Shown piece by piece: positions 1-10,287 of a stretch of 64,000 nt of DNA. Position numbers and translations under genes: made by a program. The DNA comes from Actinostola sp. cb2023 (Eukaryota > Cnidaria > Anthozoa > Actiniaria > Actinostolidae). The notes beneath the pieces were generated by a model. It was given only the letters and a program-made list of their open reading frames with translations, did not search any database and was not told the DNA's origin. Location of the stretch: NCBI GenBank assembly GCA_033675265.1, contig JAUJYZ010000551.1, forward strand, positions 197,001-261,000, written 5' to 3'. The stretch's first letter is position 1; each line of letters opens with the position of its first letter.

Positions 1-290
1 TGGAGGCGTCAACTAGGTTTTTGAGTTTACACTTTGTGACGATATATTGAAGCGAAACCATTGACGCAGTTTATAATTGGTTCAGGTTTCCTTCAATGGC
101 GGACATGGCGGACAAAAAATAAATGGAGAGTTTTATCCCCACTTAACTGAAAGTTTTTTTTAACTTTACTCAGAAAGTTGGATACTTTTTCCATGTGGAT
201 GGACATTTTTCCATATTGTAGGAAATAAACAGCTGTCCTCCAAATACATTTTTACCACAACTAGTCAGTTTCTCGCTCTCTGATTGGCTT
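1..290. repeat. Dispersed non-coding repeat module, copy 1
   Basis: Positions 1-127 recur with a few changes at 42221-42359, and the stretch with 'gcagtttataattggttc' recurs again at 42486-42570. No coding potential is visible. At both loci a fragment of the SWIM-coding exon lies nearby (743-792 here, 42391-42441 there), so both loci probably derive from one larger mobile unit. Confidence 0.7.
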
Positions 291-613
291 AGAGCCGTGG
301 TAAATAAGAGTACATACCACGGCAATGCGTGTTCGCTCGCGCACGGATCTAGCGCGCGCTTGAATCAGTTTTTCTTTCAAAATTTATCGGCGTTTTCGGA
401 TGTTTTCTCCCTCTGTTGTGGTAAAAAACAAACTTACGATAGTTTCTTGTGGTATGTCCTCTTATTTACCACGGTTGGCGCCATCTCATCGTCAAAATTG
501 TTAAGTGGATGCACTCGGCTACGCCTCGTGAATCCACAACAATTTTGACGATTCGATGACGCCAACCGTGGTAAATAAGAGGACATACCACGCGAAACTA
601 TCGTAAATTTGTT
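288..613. repeat. Foldback (inverted-repeat) element
   Basis: Positions 427-506 and 534-613 are near-exact reverse complements around a spacer of about 20 bp containing 'cggctacgcctcg'. The outermost 15 bp differ at one position. A smaller palindrome with the same core ('ccgtggtaaataagag') lies at 290-326, so two related foldback units are juxtaposed. It looks like a miniature foldback element; no target duplication was identified. Confidence 0.75.
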
Positions 614-689
614 AAACATACATACATACATATACTTTATTTCATGTGGGTGGCAAATTCAGTGAGTACAAACAAACTAGTTTCCAATT

Positions 690-1117
690 TGGCTCACAAC
701 AAAATGGATTTAGAAAAACAATTACAAATTGAGAAAATGTATCACTATACACATTGGTTTATGTAGAAATACATCTTGTGTAGTCTATGCTGAATGCTCT
801 TGTAAAGCTGTGAAAGGAGGACTCTGTAGCTACAGCAGAAGTGCTATGACTTTGTTGTGGCATTATAAATTAGACAAACTGGTAGAAGTACCAGATCCAA
901 AAGTGGCGTATTCCAAGAGGAAAAACCATTGAAGCAGTCTGTGATGGAAGTAACAATAAAGCAACCCAAACTTAAGAACTGTAATGAAAATGGCAAAATA
1001 ACAAATTCAGCTGCATCCTGTACTTTATACGACGCAAGAAGCACAAATGTATTAAGAGGATATTTATTTGAACATCGCGTAATATCCGCGAAAAGCGCCA
1101 AAAACGAGCGCTTTTGA
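690..1117 (+). pseudogene. SWIM zinc-finger part of a YqaJ-type nuclease gene, broken
   Basis: Translation from about 729 gives a cysteine motif CSCKAVKGGLCSY followed by a hydrophobic helix (ALLW-like). This is the arrangement of SWIM zinc fingers (CxC...CxH) that precede YqaJ-like exonuclease domains in invertebrate multi-copy proteins. The final zinc ligand is Tyr instead of His. The frame stops after about 68 residues and resumes one frame over at 929-1117 with a basic stretch and a 'YDARS' segment typical of the linker before the nuclease. YqaJ nucleases are phage-type exonucleases; the animal copies are thought to travel with mobile elements. The second half lies at 1850-2230. The frameshift and lost ligand make this a relic. 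Confidence 0.6.
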
Positions 1118-1133
1118 ACAGTTTGACTTTCGA

Positions 1134-1455
1134 TTTTCACTTTGGATTAACACTCTAATTTTATTTTAACTAAGCACAAACTATTAAAAACAAAGAAAAT
1201 TGGCTGTTTAAAGCTGTTTTAGCGTTGTACAAAGCCATTTTCCTGCTTTTTGTTTCAAATTTGAGCTAATTCAGGGGAAAACATCAGCAATACTAGTAAA
1301 TATACAGATCTAGCCCATGTGGACAGTTTTCAAATCAAATTTTCACTTTGGATTAACACTCTAATTTCACTTTTACCGGTCAAAAACCATCCCAAATAAC
1401 TTGAACTCTTGCTAAAGCAGTTTTAGCCTTGTACAAAACGTATTCTCCATGCTAT
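1134..1455. repeat. Diverged tandem duplication of about 206 bp
   Basis: The segment starting 'ttttcactttggattaac' at 1134 is repeated at 1340. The following stretch around 1205-1250 ('ttttagcgttgtacaaa') is mirrored at 1411-1455. It lies between the two coding parts of the YqaJ-type relic, in a stretch (1118-1850) that otherwise has no long open frame. Confidence 0.65.
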
Positions 1456-1849
1456 TGGTTTTTGGCGCTCAATACGCGCGTTCGTAAAAAATCTCCTCTT
1501 AAAGCCTTACAACAAGAAACAAATAGATGAGCTGCAATTCAACCATAGTGACATATCAACTGAAAACTTGTGAAAAACAAGACAACATCAAAACACGTTT
1601 TGGTAGTGTACCTCTGGGTAGTCCACTTTTAATTAGCTACCAGGTTGCAAATTAAAAAAAGCCAGAACTTTCAGTTATTTCTTCCATGCGACCATCAGAA
1701 ACCAAAATGACTACTGAAACTGACAAGATAAAATATCTTCCATTCCCAGTTTACAATTATCTTCCACTTTCCATTGAGATCCATATGGAATTGATATTGC
1801 GCTTTTCTAAGAATTAAATTATTAAATATTATTAAACAGATACATTTTT

Positions 1850-2230
1850 CATTGGATGTGTTGACAATGCAGTTTCATGGAGAACAGAAGAGGATATTCG
1901 TAGGCAAAACAAGAGTGAAAAATGGTTTCAGGAGAGAAAATTCATACTAACTGCTTCAAACGTTTGAGATGCATTAGAGAAAATGACAAAACCAAGATGA
2001 CAGAGGACACTATTCATCACAGTTTACACAAGCAATACTTAATTATGGACTTCAAAATGAATCTACTGCAGTATGTAGATGTATAGATTATATGCACTCT
2101 ATTAGACACAATGTTCAAACATTTACATGTGGTTTAGTTATTTCTGCAGAATATTTCTGGCTTGGTGCTTCTCCAGAAAGGAAAGTGTATGGTCCAATTT
2201 ACCATCCTCCATTTGGCGTCATTGAAGTAT
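1850..2230 (+). pseudogene. YqaJ-like exonuclease domain remnant
   Basis: In one frame the translation reads W-R-T-E-E-D-I-R-R-Q followed by KWFQERKFILTASNV. This matches the YqaJ entry motif (acidic/Gln patch, then W..xR..xLTAS). After a stop and a frame change, a second conserved block encodes LQYGLQNESTAV and then AEYFWLGASPE, the 'YG...E..A' and 'WLgaSPDG' motifs of the nuclease core. In family members these regions hold the metal-binding acidic residues; here the usual Asp after SPE is lost. At least one stop (near 1968) and one frameshift interrupt it. Together with 690-1117 it is one decayed SWIM-YqaJ gene. Confidence 0.6.
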
Positions 2231-2457
2231 GTTTTAGTATATACCAATGAGCCAATCAAGGAACTAAAACCGATTTAAGCCACTTATGGAGTATTTCACT
2301 GCGATTTTATCGGTGATTTTATTGCAACCACAAATCGCCCACGTAAACTACTGCAATTTAGCGATGATAAGGCTGTACTTATATGAACAGCGCGCAGCGT
2401 CATTTTACAATGAAGACATGTTCTTACCATGTTTTTCTCGTTTTACGTTGATATAAA

Positions 2458-2556
2458 ATGGAGAGTGCTGATGTTGAAGATGCCACAGGCGCTGCATGTT
2501 TGGCCTTAAGTATTGTCAACACTATAGAAAAACGAAGAAGGCGAAAACGAAGAAGA
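2458..2556 (+). pseudogene. Harbinger-type transposase N-terminus fragment
   Basis: An ATG opens about 34 codons that are acidic and Ala-rich, then run into a basic stretch EKRRRRKRRR. This resembles the start of animal Harbinger-like transposases, where an acidic leader is followed by an Arg-rich segment. The frame is cut at 2556 by unrelated LINE sequence and seems to resume at 2842-2985. Short and degraded, so the identity rests mainly on the downstream half. Confidence 0.4.
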
Positions 2557-2569
2557 ATTTGACGGCAAG

Positions 2570-2843
2570 GATGGCAAGGAAACGCAAATAAAATCCTAGA
2601 TCTAGTTTTCTCAAACAAAAAGAGTACTATCAGTAGTGTGGAAATCATTCCTGGCATAAGCGACCACGATATCGTCCTGTTTACTGTCAAACCACCATGT
2701 CAGAAGAAAAGAAATGGAAAACGCAACATTTATATCAAGAAAATCAAATCAAGGATGAGTTACGAAAATTAGCCACAAGTCTAGAAAGAAACTCCAAAAC
2801 AGCTAACCAAATGTGGGAAGTCTTTGAACTAGCTGCGGATTGA
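2570..2843 (+). pseudogene. LINE endonuclease C-terminal fragment
   Basis: The frame from about 2577 encodes ILDLVFSN, then VEIIPGISDHDIVLF. These are the last motifs (LDLvftN, SDH) of the APE-type endonuclease of non-LTR retrotransposons. A frame change near 2749 leads into the typical endonuclease-RT linker, which ends at a stop at 2844. It has no reverse transcriptase and is inserted within Harbinger-derived sequence. Confidence 0.65.
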
Positions 2844-2985
2844 TCTCCCGACCTTCGACGAGATTCTATCCAAGGTGAAGACCTCTCTGATGAAACAAGA
2901 TACAGTAATGAGAAACGCCATTTCTCCGTCTGAGCAACTTGCAGTAACGCTACGTTTTCTTGCCACTGGCACAGGTAGTTCTAAC
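2842..2985 (+). pseudogene. Harbinger-type transposase fragment (pre-catalytic region)
   Basis: The frame reads FDEILSKVKTSLMKQDTVMR then SEQLAVTLRFLATG, the conserved block upstream of the DDE domain in animal PIF/Harbinger transposases ('kqDT.mR.aI...erLavTLRfLATG'). It directly follows the LINE fragment, so the parent gene was split or rearranged. The catalytic DDE part is absent. Confidence 0.65.
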
Positions 2986-3173
2986 TTGATATTTGTGGCC
3001 ATTTAGAAGCTCGTACGGCGATCGATCAGTAATCAAACTCGCCCTCATGCTTGATATTTGTAGCCATTTAGAAGCTCTCAAAGTCTGTATACAAATCACT
3101 CGTACGAAGCTCTCGTACGATCGATCAGTTAGATTTGTAACCACGTCCTGTGGAATCAAACTCGCCCTCAGCC
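2976..3173. repeat. Imperfect tandem duplication
   Basis: The unit 'cttgatatttgtggccattt' with 'cgtacg.cgatcgatcag' and 'aatcaaactcgccctca' occurs at 2980-3050 and again, expanded, at 3051-3173. From 3174 to 4238 no recognisable gene is seen; open frames there are short and unsupported. Confidence 0.6.
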
Positions 3174-4238
3174 TTTCCACGGTCGGCCCGGAGCGTTATC
3201 GGCCCAGACGCCACCGCAAGTGAGAGGTGAAAAAAAGCTAAAGGGAGGAAAGCAAAGTCACGTCATGGTTTTATGCTCACCGTAAGTTACATGGCACGGA
3301 AGTAACTTTACAGATAATCCAATTATGGAAACATTTCAGGTTTCAAAACAGTTCAAAGTTCAAATTTTCTTCGGTAACAAATACATTATATGTCCGTTTA
3401 TTTGAGAGTACCGTATGACTACTACCTATAGACGTACTGCAAAACAGCCCCTACTTCTTCGCGATACTCCGTCGAGAAGAGGTGAAGTTCAATCGAATTG
3501 TCGATCCTCTTCTGTACATACTGGGATATTAAACATTGGCCGAGCAGTAAAGTATATTTTCGGCCCTATGTTGTCCGCATGAATAAGCGAGTCAACGGGA
3601 AATCTGTTTGGATTTACAAGACCAACGATCCCAGGACGCTAGGACATCAACACTTATTGTTCTATATTGTCAATCATCTGTGCAATTACTTCCGTTCCCA
3701 GTAAGTTACGGTTAACATCGAGCCATTTGACGATTAAGTTCAAGAGTTTGTTTAAGTATTTTGCAATGCCTTTTCTTAGCCAAAATATAGTGCATTATCC
3801 TCTTCTAAAGAAGACTAAGATATTAGTAGAATTTTTTTTGACTTTGATGACGGGATACCTCAGTTATTTTGAATTTAAATTATCACGTGACTTTGCTTTC
3901 CTCCCTTTAGATGACGAGCTTTGGCCTACTAAAAAATGCACCCAGGGGATCCCAAGAAAATATGTGTTGCTGTGGTGACAATCTCTGATCATTTCCGCTT
4001 GTGGTTTGTTTGTGCGACTCGTGGTTCAGTGAGTGTGAACGTGTGAATTGGATTTGCTTTATCGAAAAACATGCATCATCTGCTTGTTTATCATCGCCGT
4101 GAAATAGGAGAGTATTCATAATAGTTAATGCGTGATTTGAAGTCGAAATTCAATATAGGATGATGAAATCCACGACAATTTTGGCGGGCATTACAAATCG
4201 TCGCTGGCCATCATGTAGACCTATGCCATGGACACGAG

Positions 4239-4502
4239 ATGGAGAAACCCTCGACGTTTAATATTTTCCCGAATCAAGTCTGCAAAGTCAAACGAGGAGT
4301 TGATTGTCGCATTGGACCTGATATCCGCGGAAAAGACTCCAAGCAAAGCATGTCTCTTCTTCTCGGCGCAGATTTAATGACCAGATACGCTAAGAGTTTA
4401 AGAGTTCCCGACTGTGTACAGGTTTTAGTAAAACTTAAAGCTAAATTGCCAGATGCTGCATGGCAGATTGTTTTGAATCATCTCAATATTGGAAGAAGTA
4501 GG
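4239..4502 (+). CDS. Hypothetical exon, unrecognised protein
   Basis: An open frame starting at ATG 4239 runs for 88 codons to a good splice donor (gg|gtaagt at 4503). The protein has two Cys near the start and a helical middle (LLLGADLMTRYAKS), and ends with VLVKLKAKLPDAAWQIV, all of normal amino-acid composition. I do not recognise a family. Exon-like fragments on the same strand at 5167-5413 and 15645-15830 could belong to the same gene, which was then interrupted by the TTAA-element nest. Confidence is low because only the open frame and donor support it. Confidence 0.35.
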
Positions 4503-5085
4503 GTAAGTTTAGAATTCTATTGATGTTTATTTTCAAGATTTGCATAAATCAATGATTGATAGGTTACTAGTACTGTTTATTTCAGAAGATACAAATTACA
4601 AATTACTATACGTGGGTGATATATGTCAACACTGTTAGCGTAAAAAAGGATTAGCGTCTCACAAAAACTAAAACCGGAACTTTACAAGTTTTATAATCAT
4701 TTTAAAATAATCTGGCCTTTTATTGATGTTTTGATTCGCACGATTAATTGTTTTTATATCTTGACAAATGAATCTTGACTGATTCAAATAACTGATTATA
4801 TCATATTATTTGCATCAAATTGATCTGACTTTTCGTGTCTGTTGTTTTCTGGGGTGACCCGTTGCCTGAAAACACTGAACGGACTGGGGCGGGATCCAAA
4901 AATAGATATATTTTGTGACATCACGCCAACTTTAACTTTAACGTTAACTTTTAGTTAACGAACGTTATCGTTTGAGATATATATTTTGCATTTGTATTAT
5001 TTGAGGTTCGTTATTAGTTATGATGATGAAAACGTGAAAATAATAAAGAATCATTTTAAAGATTTTCAGAACATGTATATGGTTT

Positions 5086-5170
5086 TTGACTGGTTTTTGT
5101 GAGTCTGTCCTAAACAGGCTATGGTTGTGCACGATTGCCGTCGTTAAATATGGTTTTATCCCCTATTTAG
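5086..5170 (+). repeat. Partial copy of the 'cctaaacaggg' repeat family
   Basis: The stretch with 'gtgagtctgtcctaaacagg', 'gcacgattg.cgtcgttaaa' and 'ggttttatcc' matches 13610-13690 closely and belongs to the family also seen in inverse orientation at 10288-10585. Confidence 0.7.
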
Positions 5171-5413
5171 CCATCCGAGATCTGTTCAAAAGAAGATAAA
5201 GAATCTTGACGAAAAAAACAACAAGAAAATGCAAGAAGCATCATCAAAAGTCAAAATGGCTCATCTTAGCCCCGAAAGCAAACAAGCCCGACAAGCAAAC
5301 GTGTGAAGAGAAAGAAAAAACTTCCAACGAAAAGCACAAAAATTACAAAACAAAACATCGTTCACCGTCAATGAGGACCAAAACAGGGAGTTGATAAAAC
5401 TGTTTGAAACGCA
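5167..5413 (+). CDS. Lysine-rich exon fragment interrupted by TTAA elements
   Basis: One frame encodes a basic, probably coiled-coil stretch with MAHLSPESKQARQANV, then after a stop ERKNFQRKAQ and ELIKLFETH just before the TTAA where element A begins. The 'LSP.S...R' pattern followed by a charged helix resembles a segment at 30800-31110 (LSPASKTKRF) and recurs, from memory, in uncharacterised multi-copy cnidarian proteins. The open frame continues after the nest at 15645 (NEKEGQEELTKV), shifted by one frame. It is probably an exon of an element-encoded gene that the nest split. Confidence 0.4.
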
Positions 5414-5417
5414 TTAA

Positions 5418-5524
5418 GAGTGAATGTCTGATAGAACCGAGAATCGCCGGTCAGTGACCCCTTGGACAAATGTCTCAAATTTTGCCAGATGATACCTTTG
5501 GGTAACCTATTTTCGAAAAGCATA
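5418..5524 (+). mobile_element. Element A, left half of a TTAA-flanked palindrome
   Basis: These 107 bp (starting 'gagtgaatgtctgatagaac') are preceded by TTAA (5414-5417) and followed by TTAA (5525-5528). They are the reverse complement of 15534-15640 with only two differences. Without elements B and C, A would be a 218-bp palindrome centred on 'gcatattaatatgc' and flanked by TTAA. TTAA target sites are the hallmark of Kolobok and piggyBac elements. Confidence 0.85.
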
Positions 5525-6234
5525 TTAAGTGTCATTGTCTGAGAAAACCGGGCAGAGTTGAAAGATGGGGGTCGGCCGATTCCTTTCAAATTGCTATCAT
5601 TTATTACCTATAGGAATAGATTAAGAATGGTCGTATTTAAAGTTTGGTTCAGGCTTTTGCTCGAAAGTTGACCACCCCCCCTTGTTTTGCATCAAAATCG
5701 CCCTGAAAGACGCTAAAATTTCGGGTCACTTTGGCGCTCTGTAAAACTCATATTACATGATTTTCATTTAGTTTGGTTGTGATATTTAGCCTATGTAGAG
5801 CTGGGTTACATGCAATAATGGCAAATTTTCGAAAAACATCTTATTTTCACTTCGAGTTAAAAGTCAGTTGTCGACGGCCTTCGGCGGTCGACTAAATTTA
5901 AGCCATTTTATGGAGGTCCGTTCTTAAAAGTGCGGCAGTTTATTTTCTTAATTTAGCCATTTTTAACAAGTTTATTCTTTCCTTTCTTGATTTCCAAAAA
6001 CTCTTACTTCAACAGACATCTCGATCACATTCAAGGTCACATTCGATCACATTCAAGGTCACTTCATCACTTCATATCAACGGATCGGGAAATCACATTC
6101 AACGGATCGGGCAATCACATTCAAGAACGATTGTTAATGTCAACAAATCCCATAATGCTCTTTGCTACTGTCGACGTAGAATCCCGAGTGCATGCTGGGA
6201 AATAAATTTCGCACGTTCGCACGTGCGATCAAAA

Positions 6235-6354
6235 TGGCGGACGACATAGACAGAGAGTCGATCCGCGAGGAAGTTCGAGCATGTATTCGCGAAGAACTAC
6301 ACAGCCGACCAGGAACACAAACATTTGGGCTTGACTTCGTAGCTGGCTTAGAAG
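6235..6354 (+). CDS. Short first exon in the left arm of element D
   Basis: ATG 6235 opens an acidic-basic stretch MADDIDRESIREEVRA followed by REELHSRPGTQTF, in frame up to a possible donor (gaa|gtatg at about 6354). The inverted arm at 7511-7560 encodes nearly the same start on the other strand (MADDIVDRESIHEEVRA). A start of this style, with alternating charged residues and ending in 'REEL', is common in element-encoded integrase-like proteins of cnidarians; that is recollection, not proof. No catalytic exon is present inside D. Confidence 0.35.
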
Positions 6355-6559
6355 TATGAAATACATTGATCTATATCTCCACCAAGATTTCAAGCTCCCG
6401 TTGATTAAATCCTGGTTGAACGTGGTACTACTGAGTCCCATCTCCCTCCACGGTGTTATATTTTCTGCAACGATCTTCCCGTTCCTTCCCTCGGTAGCCG
6501 TCGTTTGTGCTTTCACGCGTGCTCGCAACGTTGCTAGCGTCATCAATTGCGTTCGGTTT

Positions 6560-6932
6560 TGTCTGTTATTTATTATTTAATTTTGCTTGTTGTCTATTCC
6601 TTCACTCTATACGTTCTATCCCTCCTCCATGGTCGTTCGTTTTACCTTGACGAAAACCACCTTCCCTCCCTCCCCTCCCTGCTTCGCCGCCGTCCCCTCC
6701 CCTCCCCTCAATAACCATTTTGTTTCGTATACCAAATATTTATATTTTCACTGTATTTTCATATTTTCATTTTCTTTCTTCATTCTCCCTTTTTTCCTAT
6801 CTTTTTCTTTTAATTTCTGAACCCTTTATCCATTTATTTATCTATTTATACATTTATTTATTTAGTTCTATTTTTATTTATTTTTTTAAATATTTTTCAA
6901 TTTTTTATTTTTTAATCCTCACATACAGCCAC

Positions 6933-6963
<31 letters not shown>

Positions 6964-7230
6964 TTTTATTATTTTATTTTTTATTTTTTTTATATATATA
7001 TATATTTTTTATTATTATAAATTTTTTTTCTTTATTTTTTTTATTTTTTTTATATTATTATTTTCTATTATTATTATTTTATTATTTTTAAATTTAATCA
7101 AAATTTTAATTTTTTATTTATTTTTTATTTCTTTATATAAATATATATATTTTTTCTCTTTCTTTAATTTATATTATTTTTTTATGTTTACTTTCCTCTT
7201 CCCTCTTCTGCTTCTTTTAATATGTATGGA
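6560..7230. repeat. Low-complexity C-rich, T-rich and (TTA)n tract
   Basis: A CCCTCC-rich block (6655-6715) is followed by about 500 bp dominated by T with (TTA)n at 6934-6962 and (TA)n near 6990-7003. Open frames here encode only Phe, Tyr, Ile and Leu and are not genes. Confidence 0.9.
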
Positions 7231-7248
7231 TTGAATCGCATTTGCCAC

Positions 7249-7560
7249 CTATAAAAACCGCCCATAAAAACTGTCATGTTTTTTATCCTCACATACAACC
7301 ACTACTCTGTTCATTTTTCCATATGTATGGGTTGAATTGCATTTGCCACCCCCAAAAACTGACTCCATCCTGATTACAATATTCTCTCGTGCGGATTCGT
7401 TGGATGTATCATACCTATATTGCTCATAGTCATCTAATAATTGAACAATCGACTCAAACATTCTTATCCATTCAGCATATTCATCACTGTCGAGGGAGAT
7501 GAAGGTAGAAGCTCGAACTTCCTCGTGGATCGACTCTCTGTCGACTATGTCGTCCGCCAT
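7249..7560 (-). CDS. Mirror exon in the right arm of element D
   Basis: On the minus strand an ATG at 7560 opens MADDIVDRESIHEEVRA and continues for 103 codons with an acidic middle (LDSDEYAEW, QLLDDYEQYRYD). The first 17 residues match the exon in the opposite arm, because both lie within the inverted repeat. The remainder lies in D's interior and is unique to this strand. It could be a remnant of the element's own gene. Function unknown. Confidence 0.35.
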   Translation of the reverse strand: MADDIVDRESIHEEVRASTFISLDSDEYAEWIRMFESIVQLLDDYEQYRYDTSNESARENIVIRMESVFGGGKCNSTHTYGKMNRVVVVCEDKKHDSFYGRFL

Positions 7561-9020
7561 TTTGATTATTTCCCAGCATGCACTCGGGATTCTACGTCGA
7601 CAGTAGCAAAGAGCATTATGGGATTTGTTGACATTAAAAATCGTTCTTGAATGTGATTTCCCGATCCGTTGATATGAAGTGATGAAGTGACCTTGAATGT
7701 GATCGAATGTGACCTTGAATGTGATCGAGATGTCTGTTGAATATGATTAATTTACACATGTTGAATGTGAATGTGGTTGTTGAATGTGATCGTGATCCTT
7801 GAATGTGATCAAATTAAAGTTCTTGAATTTTGCACCATTTCGCCTTCCATAGCCTCCGACTCTTCAAGGTAGTCGGCTCTTTTCCCGTCAAATTTTGTTT
7901 GTTTATCATCAATAAGTCGGACTTGGTTCTTCGTATACTGTCTTTTTAACCGCAAGCCACTCTTTAGTGCTTTAAAATACCTTAAAATCTTACAAGAACA
8001 TGATAAAAGGTAAATAGCTTCGTTTCACACATACTAATTAAGTCAATAAACACTCAGTCAGTCAATTTCAGCAGATTGTGTGACAGAAACGGTTTGATCG
8101 CGATTTTGCCGGGAAAACAAGGGTTTCAAGCTCTCTCTATGTACAACATATTACAATCCAATCAAAAGAAATATATGTATTAATGCCTAGATGGATTTAT
8201 TCAGTAAATATACCATTATTAAACATTTGAGAGTTCGTCCGCAAATCATCATTTAGAATCTCTATGTCAACAGCGACACTAAATGAATACTAATTACTTC
8301 ATTGAACATGGTCACTCATCACTAATTTAAATTTGGCTGTATTCACTGTTAAAGTAGCATTGGATTGCTGATACAATAGTATTGTAATATCTTGTAATCC
8401 AGTGAGTTAAAAATGATTTGATACAACAAATCAACAAACTAGTGTGTTCAGTTACAGACATAACTGGACTATAATAGTGAACTCTCACCAGCCAATCTCT
8501 CTACTGTCCAGTCGATGTCCAGTCTCATATTGCGTCAGTCCACGCACTGAGCCGGCCCCGTCCACACTAATCCGTTTTCGTTTGAAAACGCATACTTTTT
8601 TATCCGTTTTTAGCGATCGTCCACTAATAATAATAATATGTCGGTTCTTATATAGCGCATTCCACTGACAAACAATCAAATGAAAACATAGATGAAAACG
8701 GAGGTTTTCGAAAACGCTTTCAAAAGTGGAGACGTTTGAAAACGCCGCATGCAGGTCTCAGATCCAGGAAAAGATGTGACCGTTTCCCGGACCGGCAGTT
8801 TTTGTATATGTACCTTTTTATGAATAAATTAAACATTCAAGAGAGCTATATATATATTACTCTTACTTTGAAAAAATTGACCGTTCTCCGGAAAACGGCG
8901 TAAACCGGTCTGGATCTGCGCCTGGATCTATATTTGGTGCAAAAACGGAGCTTTTCAGAAACGCTTATGTCACAACTGGTTATGCAAGCCGCAGTTACCC
9001 GCAGGAAAAGAAGGGTATCT

Positions 9021-9315
9021 CCACAGGGCCCCCTAATTCATCAATAATTTCACAAAAATGCTAGTAAAAGAATAAAAGTAATTATAGAGAAAAAGCTTTG
9101 TTTAATTAAAACTCAGCATAATGAACGTTTCCAGCTAAAATTACAAATTATATTACATTATATTGTTTTTTGTTTTTCTTTATCACGCGCGCGCGCGCGG
9201 TGTATCGCGGTGTACCACGCGCGCCGTGACAAAGAAAAACAAAAAGCGATATAATTACTTGTATTCTTTTATTAGCATTTTTGTGAAATTATTGATTAAT
9301 TAGGGGGCCCTGTGG
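9021..9315. mobile_element. Small foldback element inside B
   Basis: Ends 'ccacagggccccctaatt' and its complement frame inverted arms (9021-9090 and 9247-9315), with a GC-rich palindromic core ('cacgcgcgcgcgcg') at 9185-9225. The 5-bp direct repeat 'tatct' flanks it (9016-9020 and 9316-9320). The 'CAGGG...' ends recall hAT elements, but the expected 8-bp target duplication is not seen. Confidence 0.7.
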
Positions 9316-9419
9316 TATCTGGCGCTATTGGAGCGTGCGTTGGGGGAGGAAAGGGGTGGGGGAGGAAAGGGGAGGGGGAGGGGAAGGAGGAACGGTGGGC
9401 GGGGAAGGGGGAGGAGGGT

Positions 9420-9735
9420 GTTTGGAATAAAATTACTTTTTTTAATTCAACGTGTCAATCGATCTAGCATTACTGCTAATTTGGGACACGACTCTCAACA
9501 CTCATTTCTTACTACATTCTCTATTATGTACTATACACCCAACGCTCATCTCACTAGTTCGTTTTTAATGAGGGAGGAAAACCGGAGTACCAGAAGAAAA
9601 TCCCTCGAAACAAGGGAGAGAACGAACTTACAAACTCAACTCACATAAAGTGCCCGATTCGTGAATTGAACCAGGCACCACAGCGTTTCATGAGAGGCGA
9701 ATGCTCTCGCCACTCGGCCACCATTGCTCCCTAGA
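9420..9735 (-). mobile_element. tRNA-derived SINE, copy 1
   Basis: On the minus strand the head reads like a tRNA with an A box (TGGCCGAGTGG, near 9711-9721) and a B box (GGTTCAATTCA, near 9662-9672), matching RNA polymerase III internal promoters. The body ('gttcgttctctcccttg', 'aaaaacgaactagtgaga') recurs on the plus strand at 27274-27503. The tRNA head most resembles a Ser/Leu-type sequence. Confidence 0.7.
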
Positions 9736-10090
9736 GGGAGCAGGCGGGAGACGTGCCGCGAGGAGTTTGACAGGTGCACTACAGTCAAAGCCAGGCTATA
9801 GAAACTGCTATAAACTACAGATGGTTTAACACCTGTTCTTGACAATAACGGAAGCGCATAAATTAAAAATAAGGTACAGTACCAAAATCAACAATTTACG
9901 GCGTCGAAACCACCACCTCCACATTCTCCCATCCAGATAACCAAAACAGAAAATGAGAAATTTCTCATTAAAAGATAGGAATAAAAATCATAATCGTTAA
10001 CTGTTTATACCACATACAAGCAATTCATGTTTTAGAGTAATGTTCAGTGTTTTGTACATTTGAAAATCAAAGGAATATATAAGTGTTCTT

Positions 10091-10202
10091 TAACGATAAT
10101 AGTTTTTTCAGTTTTCACGCGTAATGAAATAATGGTTCAAATGACGTTTCGGCTGCACTGGTGGCAGCCTTCACGTGAAAACCGTGAAAACTATTATCGT
10201 TA
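10091..10202. repeat. Short inverted repeat
   Basis: Outer 'taacgataatagttttt' and 'aaaactattatcgtta' are inverted, and the inner 'cagttttcacg' and 'cgtgaaaaccg' are also paired. The middle contains 'gacgtttcggctgcactggt', a motif I associate with 3' ends of Penelope-like elements, without further support. Confidence 0.6.
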
Positions 10203-10287
10203 TGTCTAACTCACGCGAAACTGGCCTAAAAGTACCCATTTGTTTTTTCTTAGAAAACTAAGCTAATGACTAGTAGATTAAAAAACT

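Larger units (their letters stand above)
6008..7845. mobile_element. Element D, inverted-repeat element nested in the left arm of B
   Basis: Positions 6008-6280 are the reverse complement of 7511-7741, with ends 'ttcaacagacatctcgatc'. The arms contain degenerate reiterations of 'gaatgtgatc'. The unpaired sequence 7742-7845 holds more of these units, so the right boundary is approximate. The insertion is proven by comparing B's arms: the left arm breaks at 'ctcttac' and resumes at 'cctccgactcttcaagg', and about 30 bp of B were replaced. Each arm carries the start of a short coding exon (see 6235 and 7378). Confidence 0.75.

Noticed and set aside
3498..3978. Open frames of 68-103 codons at 3.5-4.0 kb
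   Set aside because: No recognisable motif, no splice support, and composition typical of non-coding AT-rich DNA.
6587..7091. Long Phe/Tyr/Leu-rich open frames that look like membrane proteins
   Set aside because: They translate a T-rich low-complexity tract within element D.
9328..9648. Arg/Gly-rich open frame
   Set aside because: It is encoded by a purine-rich tract and by the complement of the SINE.
10120..10200. Similar 'gacgtttcggctg' Penelope-like motif
   Set aside because: Too short to assign; kept only as part of the inverted repeat.
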